A DNA stretch of 23,131 nt from JBNKHG01 sp050290225 (lineage in GTDB: Bacteria; Pseudomonadota; Gammaproteobacteria; Pseudomonadales; Cellvibrionaceae), in assembly GCA_050290225.1 (NCBI GenBank), contig JBNKHG010000074.1, positions 1-23,131 of the forward strand, given 5' to 3'. Positions 14,857 to 21,425 of this stretch are shown in pieces (positions within the stretch are counted from its first letter, which is position 1; the number at the start of each line of letters is the position of its first letter). Under the pieces are notes generated by a model. The model saw only the letters and a program-made list of their open reading frames with translations, ran no database searches and had not been told where the DNA came from. Made by a program: the position numbers and the translations under genes.

Positions 14857-15453
14857 TTGACGATCACTATTCTGATCAAAACCGATCTGGGAGATATCGA
14901 GGCGGAGTTATACCCGCAACAAGCCCCAGTCACTGTGGCCAACTTTCTCGCCAATATCGCTTGCGGCCTCTACGAAGGCGGTTCTTTTTTTCGAGCTGCA
15001 TCGTCATGCCGGGCACTGAATGGACAAAATGGGATAAGTGTCATTGAAGCCACCAAAGCGGAATGGAAAACAGGCCGAGCACCGATCCCCCACGAGAGTA
15101 CCCAACAAACAGGCCTGCTTAATGACGATGGCGTCCTCGCCATGTCTCGCGCCGAACCAGGTACTGCCGCATTCGAGTTCTTCATCAATATTGGCCATAA
15201 CGCCGGGCTGGATTTTCAAGAAGCCGGAGAAGGTCAGGAGAGTAAGGCAGGGTACGCAGCTTTTGGTCGAGTTATTCGGGGCATGGAAGTGGTTAGGGAG
15301 ATTCATGGACAGCCCAAGGGCCAACGCGTGCTCAGCGATAGTGAGTCGGAAATGATGGATCAGTTAAGAGCTTGTGATCCTGCGGCGGCTGATTGGATGT
15401 CATCCCAGTTGCTGAACCAAAATATTCGCATTCATAGTATGGACGTTCGTTAA
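14857..15453 (+). CDS. Cyclophilin-type peptidyl-prolyl isomerase
   Basis: 198 residues without a signal peptide, so cytoplasmic. The cyclophilin fold is clear: IKTDLGDIEAELYPQQAPVTVANFL, catalytic Arg46 in SFFRA, PGTAAFEFFINIGHNAGLDF (101-120) and GYAAFGRVIRGMEVVREI (132-149). The normally invariant FMIQGGD segment is replaced by CRALNGQNGI, so the active-site floor is unusual. Start is TTG 14857, the only start that keeps the first strand, with AGAGG about 7 bases upstream. It sits between pepQ and an AMP ligase with 15- and 3-base gaps. In this setting it may speed cis-trans conversion of Xaa-Pro bonds for the trans-only prolidase; that is an inference from context. Confidence 0.87.
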   Translation: MTITILIKTDLGDIEAELYPQQAPVTVANFLANIACGLYEGGSFFRAASSCRALNGQNGISVIEATKAEWKTGRAPIPHESTQQTGLLNDDGVLAMSRAEPGTAAFEFFINIGHNAGLDFQEAGEGQESKAGYAAFGRVIRGMEVVREIHGQPKGQRVLSDSESEMMDQLRACDPAAADWMSSQLLNQNIRIHSMDVR

Positions 15454-15456
15454 CCG

Positions 15457-17046
15457 ATGAAGCCCTCAACCCTTTACCCCCAAATGGCGGACTACATCCA
15501 CCATTACGCCAGCAAGGCTCCAGATCGTGAAGCCCTGGTCTTCGGCGCGCAACGCATCACCTTCAAAACATTCGATGAACAGATTGCGGTTTGCGCCCGA
15601 GCCCTGATCGCCCTCGGCGTCAACAAAGGCGACCGTGTCGCCATGCTGGCCAATCCCTGCCCGGAATTCATGGTGGTGTACCTGGCCGCCACCAGCATCG
15701 GTGCCATCTGGATGGGGATCAACCCCAAATACCAGTTGGACGAGTGCCGCTACGTGGTGGGGGATGCCCAACCCAAACTGCTGTTCTCCATTGCCGGTTT
15801 CGAGGGGCGGGATTACGGGAGGATGGTTGAAACCTTGCAGGCGGAGTTTCCCTGTATCGAATCGGTGATTGCTTTGGCAGAAGGTCTTCCCGGCGCACAA
15901 TCATTTGATGGCTTTTTGGCATTAGGCGACGACCCTTCGCTGGAAACCCGCCGACAGGCCATGAAAGCCAGGGTGGACCGGATGGACCCCGCCTTGCTGG
16001 TGTATACCTCCGGCTCCAGTGGCCAGCCCAAGGGGGCGTTGCTGTCCCACTACGGGCTCTGTTATGGCGCAGTGGTGCAGAACCAGCATTTTCGGGTGGA
16101 TCATCCCCGGTTGATCTGTAATTTCCCCATCAATCACGTGGCCTGTGTGGCCGATACCTGTGGTATGGGGTTGGTGGCGGGCGGTACTCTGTATTTGCAC
16201 GAACGGTTCGATCCGCAACGGATGCTGGCCACGATTTCCGGGGAAAAGATCAATCTGCTGGGGGCGATGCCTACCATGCTGTTGATGCTGTTGGATCACC
16301 CGCACTCCGCGCAGACGGATTTCTCCAGCCTGGAATTGATTTTGTGGGGCGGGGCGGCAATGCCGGAGGCAACTATCAAGCGCCTGCAAAAACTGGCGCC
16401 ACGGTTGATGACAGTGTACGGTGCCACGGAAACGTCATTCAATGTGACGTTTTCCGGCGAGAATGCGAGCCTGGAAGAGCTGCGGGATTCTATTGGCCGG
16501 CCCAGCCCGGGTGTACAGTGTCGCATCGTCAACGGCACCGGTGCGCCCTGTGAACCCTATGAGCAGGGGGAGCTTCAGTTCAAAGGGGATTGGTTGTTCC
16601 TGGGTTATTACAACCGCCCCGATGCTACCTGCGCGGCCTTTACCGATACCGGCTGGTATCACACCGGCGACGTTGGCTTCTGGCGCGACGATGGCAACAT
16701 CACCCTGGTGGGCCGGCTGTCGGAGATGTTCAAATCCGGCGGTTACAACGTCTACCCCCGGGAAATCGAGCTGCTGCTGGAAAGCCATCCCCAGGTGGAG
16801 ATGGCCGCCATCGTCGCCGTACCCGACCCGCTGTACCAGGAAGTGGGCGCTGCGTTTGTGATTCCGGCCAGGTCGGAAGGGGCGGACGTGGTGACCACCG
16901 AGGCTTTAAAGACGTACTGCCGGGAGCATTTGGCCAATTACAAAGTGCCGAAGACGTTTACCCTGTCGGCCGAGGTGCCGATGTTGCCCAATGGCAAGGT
17001 GGATAAGCGGGCGTTGCGGGAGTTGTGGGGCTCGCAGGGGCGCTGA
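15457..17046 (+). CDS. AMP-dependent acyl-CoA synthetase/ligase (class I adenylate-forming)
   Basis: 529 residues with the full motif set of the ANL superfamily: P-loop TSGSSGQPKG (184-193), YGATE (321-325), YHTGD (401-405), GR (419-420) and the C-terminal PNGKVDK (511-517) with catalytic Lys514. Such enzymes activate a carboxylic acid with ATP and usually form its CoA thioester. The substrate, fatty or aromatic, cannot be read. ATG 15457 is three bases after the cyclophilin stop. The G+C content rises again at this gene, so it may originally belong with the degradative genes to its right (amidohydrolase, acyl-CoA dehydrogenase) rather than with the peptide block to its left. Confidence 0.9.
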   Translation: MKPSTLYPQMADYIHHYASKAPDREALVFGAQRITFKTFDEQIAVCARALIALGVNKGDRVAMLANPCPEFMVVYLAATSIGAIWMGINPKYQLDECRYVVGDAQPKLLFSIAGFEGRDYGRMVETLQAEFPCIESVIALAEGLPGAQSFDGFLALGDDPSLETRRQAMKARVDRMDPALLVYTSGSSGQPKGALLSHYGLCYGAVVQNQHFRVDHPRLICNFPINHVACVADTCGMGLVAGGTLYLHERFDPQRMLATISGEKINLLGAMPTMLLMLLDHPHSAQTDFSSLELILWGGAAMPEATIKRLQKLAPRLMTVYGATETSFNVTFSGENASLEELRDSIGRPSPGVQCRIVNGTGAPCEPYEQGELQFKGDWLFLGYYNRPDATCAAFTDTGWYHTGDVGFWRDDGNITLVGRLSEMFKSGGYNVYPREIELLLESHPQVEMAAIVAVPDPLYQEVGAAFVIPARSEGADVVTTEALKTYCREHLANYKVPKTFTLSAEVPMLPNGKVDKRALRELWGSQGR

Positions 17047-17125
17047 GCCCGCAGAGGGGTGATCTGATGAATACCTTCTGCGCACGCTGCAGCTGTGCGC
17101 CTCAAAATGCCATATTTTGCTTATT

Positions 17126-17176
17126 ATGTTGAAATTAAATCAACATCATTGACAAAATATACGATTTGTTAATAGT
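17126..17176 (+). promoter_or_regulatory. Promoter with inverted-repeat operator before the AbiE-type remnant
   Basis: ATGTTGA (17126-17132) and TCAACAT (17140-17146) form a perfect 7-bp inverted repeat. It is followed at once by TTGACA (17149-17154) and, after 16 bases, AATAGT (17171-17176). The start codon is at 17209. AbiEi-type antitoxins repress their own promoter by binding inverted repeats, so this is a fitting operator. The rest of 17047-17208 holds two short GC- and AT-rich hairpins (17080-17100, 17103-17119) and no gene. Confidence 0.45.
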
Positions 17177-17208
17177 TTGGTTGCCTGTATTTATTGAAGG
17201 GGTGGCTT

Positions 17209-17490
17209 ATGTTGCCCGTTGATTGCCCTTTTGATTACACCTACTTGACGCACTGGTATACCGACCAGGGCTACAAATACCCTCGAAACAAGATAGCCGC
17301 GGAGATTAAGAAAGGCCGACTGGTGCAACTGAAGCGAGGGCTCTAACGATTATTGCGTGATCGATTCGCGACGATCGACTGGAAGAGTGCGAAGACGGAT
17401 GTATTGCCGTTTGTCGGACAAAGCGCCGGGCTGGAACTCTGGTCCCAGGAGTTCTTCAGCCGAATAATCGATAAACTTAATGCTATTTAA
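17209..17490 (+). pseudogene. Collapsed AbiEi/AbiEii toxin-antitoxin locus
   Basis: From ATG 17209 the frame reads MLPVDCPFDYTYLTHWYTDQ and ...NKIAAEIKKGRLVQLKRGL, then TAA (17344-17346). This resembles the start of AbiEi-type antitoxins, which continue KKGLY. The same frame resumes immediately with LLRDRFATIDWKSAKTDVLP and ...GLELWSQEFFSRIIDKLNAI up to TAA 17490. That part resembles the extreme C-terminus of AbiEii-type nucleotidyltransferase toxins. Most of both genes is therefore missing, and what remains is the front of the antitoxin joined to the tail of the toxin. No nucleotidyltransferase motif survives. The family reading rests on pattern memory and is moderately secure. Confidence 0.6.
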
Positions 17491-17551
17491 TCTCGCTTTT
17501 GGGACGTGTTTAACACCAGGGCTTAGTCACAGATCAGTGGCTTCTTTTCCT

Positions 17552-17572
17552 GTGTTACCTGCCGGGTAGTAG
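17552..17572. promoter_or_regulatory. Shared palindromic element upstream of the amidohydrolase (site 2)
   Basis: Twenty of 21 bases match site 1 at 8517-8537; the core here is TACCTGCCGGGTA. About 21 bases later comes ATCTGGTAAGTAACC, resembling the ATCAGGTTAACC that follows site 1. It lies about 50 bases before the ATG at 17623. Confidence 0.55.
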
Positions 17573-17622
17573 CGTGTTTTTCGTCCTGGCGTAATCTGGT
17601 AAGTAACCTTGGCTTATCGGAA

Positions 17623-18522
17623 ATGGACGAAAACATGGATTCAATACAGAACGCGGCAACTATCATCGATTTTCGGATGCGCGTGCCGCCGGCGCTGTGC
17701 CCGTTGGTGAACCTGCCGCAAGAAAACACTATCCGCTATGATGCCGTTCTCGGAACCCACAAGAAGTATTCCGCCGCTCAGGATTTGGATGATCTGCTGG
17801 AGTTGATGGCCCGTCACGGTATCGACCATGCGGTGGTTCACGCTGAGCACGAAGTGGACGATCTGGCGGATGCGTTGAATAAAACGGTTGCGCAAATCAT
17901 CGTCCGGTATCCCGAGCGTTTTACCGGCATTGGCACGATCTCGCTGCATGATTTCACCGTGAAAAAAGCCCTGCGCCAAATCGACGAGTGCGCCGGCAAT
18001 GGCTTTATCGGCCTGTCGTTACAACCGGCGTTTTTCGGGATGGCCATTGATGACCGGCTTCTGTACCCGGTTTACGCCAAGGCCATGGAGAAAAACCTGC
18101 TGGTGGCGGTGCATACCGGCATCAATTACACCACCCATCGACCCATGTCCGGCGAAAACCCCATGCTGTTGGACGCGGTGGCCTGCGACTTTCCGGAGTT
18201 GACCATTGTGGCCGCCCACGCCGGCTGGCCCTGGGTGGCGGAGATGGTGGCCGTCGCCCGCAAGCACACCAATGTGTATATGGAGTTTGGCGGTTTGGCA
18301 CCCAAATACATCAATAGCCGCGGCAGCGGTTGGGAAATGATGTACCGGTTTATGAATTCATTGTTGGGGGAGCAAGTGCTGTTCGGTACCGACTGGCCCA
18401 CCATGGGGCCGGAGCGGGTGCTGGAGGAATGGCAGTCGATGGGTTTGAAGCCAGAAGTGCTGGCGGCGTTGCTGGGGGGCAATGCGAAAAGGCTGATGGA
18501 CAAACACAGGAACGGAGCTTAA
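17623..18522 (+). CDS. Amidohydrolase-2 (ACMSD-like) family protein lacking the N-terminal HxH
   Basis: 299 residues with a TIM-barrel metal-hydrolase plan. His164 (VAVHTGINY), His199 (VAAHAGWPWV) and Asp257 (LFGTDWPTM) match metal and catalytic positions of the amidohydrolase-2/ACMSD family, which contains decarboxylases and hydrolases. The first-strand DxHxH motif reads IIDFRMR (14-20), so the two metal-binding histidines are absent. Some members with DFR.R at this place exist and their activity is unclear. ATG 17623 and ATG 17635 are both possible; neither has a strong ribosome site. The next gene starts 2 bases after the stop. Regulation through the shared palindrome at 17552 is likely. 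Confidence 0.85.
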   Translation: MDENMDSIQNAATIIDFRMRVPPALCPLVNLPQENTIRYDAVLGTHKKYSAAQDLDDLLELMARHGIDHAVVHAEHEVDDLADALNKTVAQIIVRYPERFTGIGTISLHDFTVKKALRQIDECAGNGFIGLSLQPAFFGMAIDDRLLYPVYAKAMEKNLLVAVHTGINYTTHRPMSGENPMLLDAVACDFPELTIVAAHAGWPWVAEMVAVARKHTNVYMEFGGLAPKYINSRGSGWEMMYRFMNSLLGEQVLFGTDWPTMGPERVLEEWQSMGLKPEVLAALLGGNAKRLMDKHRNGA

Positions 18523-18524
18523 CC

Positions 18525-19190
18525 ATGGCTTACCGTCCCGGCGATGGATTGGCCTTCACCGGCGCTTCGCCAGTGTTCTTTGGCTGGGACGCTCATGAGG
18601 ACGCCTATGGGCTCGCTGCCCCGGTTTTTAAACGCGCTGTCGCGCACGGCGTTCGACAGCCTGAGCCACTCTTGCAGGCCATCCGGGAAATCCTGGTTGC
18701 GCTCGGTCCGGCATGTTCATCAAAGTCGGACGAGGAAGCAATGCAGTCAGAACTCGCCGAGCTAATTGACGTGATCGCGTCGATACGCAGCGGCTTGGCG
18801 AAACCGAGTTTACGGGTTGTGATGGCATCCGGCGTTAACCCGGCATTTGCTGATCGGGTCGAGACCCTGATCTGGCAATTGCATCAGGCCCGCGACGGCA
18901 TGCCGTCCTTGCAACAGGTGGCGGATTTGCTCCACCTCAGCCCCCGCTCCCTGAGCCGCCGGCTGGCCCGGGAGAACACCTCCTGGCAGGCCATCAAGGA
19001 CCGCCTGCGCCGACGCCTGGCGGAACATCTACTGGCCACCACCGACCTGCCCGTGGGCCGTATCGGCGAGCGGGTGGGCTATAAAGAGCCCGGCGATTTT
19101 ACCCGCGCGTTCCGCCACTGGACGGGCCTGACCCCGTCCGCTTACCGCAGCGGCCTGTCACAACAAGAACACTCACTCACCGAGCGATAA
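18525..19190 (+). CDS. AraC-type regulator, probably missing its sensor domain
   Basis: 221 residues. Residues about 110-208 form an AraC/XylS DNA-binding domain: PSLQQVADLLHLSPRSLSRR, then RRRLAEHLLATTDLPVGRIG and FTRAFRHWTGLTPSAYRSGL. This version (LSPRSLSRRLARE..SW) is typical of regulators of about 330 residues with an N-terminal arabinose-binding-like domain. Here only about 100 residues precede it, and its first 60 (MAYRPGDGLAFTGASPVFFG...) I do not recognise, so the front was probably lost or replaced. ATG 18525 follows the amidohydrolase stop by 2 bases. A longer frame to 18330 only shadows the amidohydrolase. It could still bind DNA as a shortened protein. Confidence 0.65.
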   Translation: MAYRPGDGLAFTGASPVFFGWDAHEDAYGLAAPVFKRAVAHGVRQPEPLLQAIREILVALGPACSSKSDEEAMQSELAELIDVIASIRSGLAKPSLRVVMASGVNPAFADRVETLIWQLHQARDGMPSLQQVADLLHLSPRSLSRRLARENTSWQAIKDRLRRRLAEHLLATTDLPVGRIGERVGYKEPGDFTRAFRHWTGLTPSAYRSGLSQQEHSLTER

Positions 19191-19197
19191 CCTAGTT

Positions 19198-20522
19198 ATG
19201 ACCGATTACAAAGCGCCCCTCGATGCAATCACGTTTACCCTGGAAACCCTGTGCGGGTTGTCCTCCTGGACCACTCTGCCGGGATTTGGGGAGGCCAGCG
19301 CCTCAGCGGCCAGAAGATTTTTATCACCTGGGGCGACCACAACCTGACGGACAACGTGATTCATTTGGTGTTGGCCCGGTTGCCGGGCGCACCCGCGGGC
19401 AGCGGTGGCATCTCCATGTTCCTGGTGCCCAAGTTACTGGTCAACGCCGATGGCAGCCTGGGCGAACGCAACGACCTGCGTTGTGTCAGCCTGGAGCACA
19501 AACTGGGTATCCACGCCAGCCCCACCTGCGTGATGGCCTTTGGTGACAATGGTCATTGTGTAGGTTATCTGGTGGGCGAAGAGAACAAAGGCCTGCGCAA
19601 CATGTTCACCATGATGAACCATGCCCGCGTGGGAATAGGACTGCAAGGGGTGGCCGTGGCGGAACGCGCCGCCCAGCAATCCCGGGCCTACGCGGAAGAG
19701 AGAATCCAGTCCGCAGCGATCGGCAGTGCCGACCGCACCCCGGTCGCCATTATTCATCACCCCGATGTGAAGCGGATGCTGCTCACCCAGCGGGCATTGA
19801 CCGACGCCGCTCGCGCTATTGTGTACCGCACCACCTGGGCCATGGATCGGGCGGAAAAGCTGGGAGATCCGGATGCTCGATTTAAGGCCAAAGGGGAGGC
19901 CGATCTGCTGACCCCCATTGCCAAGGCCTGGGCCACGGATAGTGGCGTGGAAGTGGCGTCCCTTGCCATCCAGATCCACGGCGGGATGGGCTATATCGAG
20001 GAGACCGGTGTTGCCCAGTATTACCGGGACATTCGCATCGCCCCGATTTATGAAGGTACCAACGGCATCCAGGCCATGGATTTGGCCATCCGTAAACACC
20101 GGGTCGATGGCGGTGTGCATTGGCGGCGGTTGCTTGACGAAATGAAAGCCTTTGCTGAAAACCTTGACGGCGACTTGGCCGAGACCAAACCCACCCTGCA
20201 AACCGGTATCCAGGCACTGGCGCAGGCCGCCGACTATCTCTCAGCAAACGGAGACGACAAGCTCGAAGCTACCGCCGCCGTAGCCACGCCCTATCTGAAA
20301 CTTTTCAGCACAGTCCTCGGCGCCTATCTACTGGCGGTGCAGGCCAGTGAGGCGGAGAGGAGGTTACAGGCCCATCAAAGCAATCCCGACTTTCTGAGAA
20401 CCAAAATCAACACCGCCCGATTCTTTATCGAGCAGCTTCTGCCCCCGGCGACAGCGTTGGCGGGGGTGATATTGACGGGAGGTGCCTTAAGTGGAGATGG
20501 AGACGACAGGTTTATTCGATAG
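19198..20522 (+). pseudogene. Acyl-CoA dehydrogenase (DmdC-like, C-terminal-extended), internal deletion and frameshift
   Basis: ATG 19198 starts a normal family N-terminus (MTDYKAPLDAITFTLETLCG, then LPGFGEAS). Around 19290-19303 the sequence jumps to RLSGQKIFITWGDHNLTDN in another frame, so the N-terminal helical domain and part of the middle domain, roughly 150 residues or more, are gone. The rest is well kept: LFLVPKLL-type strand, SLEHKLGIHASPTC, VGEENKGLRNMFTMMNHARV, IHGGMGYIEETGVAQYYRD, IAPIYEGTNGIQAMDLAIRK and the extra C-terminal domain to 20522. A GTG at 19251 could start a 423-residue remnant, but it would lack FAD- and substrate-binding parts. Intact relatives of about 595 residues oxidise acyl-CoA thioesters. 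Confidence 0.8.
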
Positions 20523-20573
20523 TGTTCAAAAAATGCGGAAGTGAAGCCGAAAAAATCCCAGGAACTCAAGCCA

Positions 20574-21359
20574 ATGAAAATCACGCAATACCAGATAGAT
20601 GCCTTTGCCGAACATGTTTTTGAAGGCAACCCCGCCGCGGTTGTGCCTTTGCAGGAATGGCTACCGGAGGGAACCATGCAAGCCATCGCCGCCGAGAACA
20701 ATCTGGCGGAGACGGCCTTCTTCGTGCCCAGCGAAAATGGCTTTCGTATACGGTGGTTCACCCCCAACAAGGAGGTGAGGCTGTGCGGCCATGCCACGCT
20801 GGCAACGGCGCATGTGCTGTTTGAAGAACGCGGATATGGGGAAGACACAATTCGCTTCGATTCTCTGTCAGGGCCACTATCCGTCACCCGGGCAGGTGAA
20901 TCGCTGACACTGGATTTTCCCGCCCAGAAGCCGGAGCCCTGCGATATCCCCGAGGAGTTGGTCGAGGGGTTGGGTAAGCGCCCTCTGGAGTGTTATCGAA
21001 ACGAAGATTATGTCGCCGTCTTCGACAGGGAGGACGATGTGGCGGCCATCATACCCGACCATCGCTATCTGGAGCGCTTGGACCTCCGTGGTGTGATCGT
21101 TACCGCGCCGTCAATAGAGTACGACTTCGTTTCACGGTTTTTTGCACCGCGTTATGGCATACCGGAGGACCCGGTGACCGGATCCGCCTATACCCGGTTG
21201 ACGCCGTATTGGGCAGAACGGTTGGATAAAACGACGCTGTATTCCAAACAGATCTCCCCGAGAGGTGGAAAGTTGAAATGTGAAGTGACAGGAGATCGGG
21301 TGCTGATTTCCGGGTCGGCGGTCATGTTTATGAAGGGTGAGATTCATGTGCCTTGGTAA
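20574..21359 (+). CDS. PhzF/YddE-family isomerase-like protein
   Basis: 261 residues, the family length, with two matching halves of the diaminopimelate-epimerase fold. It begins KITQYQIDAFAEHVFEGNPAAV and carries ENNLAETAFF with the catalytic Glu46, then IRWFTPNKEVRLCGHATLA, all diagnostic of PhzF proteins. The second-half motif, usually DPVTGSAHC, reads DPVTGSAYT, so the usual His-Cys pair is replaced and activity may differ. No other phenazine genes are present, so a role in phenazine synthesis is not suggested; most family members have unknown substrates. I chose ATG 20574 (AGGAA upstream) over the GTG at 20541. It stands 51 bases after the dehydrogenase remnant. Confidence 0.88.
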   Translation: MKITQYQIDAFAEHVFEGNPAAVVPLQEWLPEGTMQAIAAENNLAETAFFVPSENGFRIRWFTPNKEVRLCGHATLATAHVLFEERGYGEDTIRFDSLSGPLSVTRAGESLTLDFPAQKPEPCDIPEELVEGLGKRPLECYRNEDYVAVFDREDDVAAIIPDHRYLERLDLRGVIVTAPSIEYDFVSRFFAPRYGIPEDPVTGSAYTRLTPYWAERLDKTTLYSKQISPRGGKLKCEVTGDRVLISGSAVMFMKGEIHVPW

Positions 21360-21425
21360 GGAAAATACACCGTCTGAAGCCGTGGTGGGGGGTGAGGGAA
21401 TAAGCGCAGAGGTAGCCTTTCGCCT

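Noticed and set aside
18330..18524. Upstream extension of the short AraC protein by 65 codons
   Set aside because: It overlaps the amidohydrolase in another frame, is rich in Gly/Ala shadow sequence, and ATG 18525 sits 2 bases after the preceding stop.
20375..20887. 170-residue minus-strand frame opposite the dehydrogenase and PhzF genes
   Set aside because: It is antisense to two well-supported genes and shows no recognisable motif.
20574..21359. Phenazine biosynthesis
   Set aside because: Only a PhzF-like gene is present, with an altered DPVTGSAxx motif, and PhzF homologues are widespread outside phenazine pathways.
21360..21425. Glycine or other riboswitch before sdaA
   Set aside because: The gap is only 66 bases and shows no recognisable aptamer pattern.
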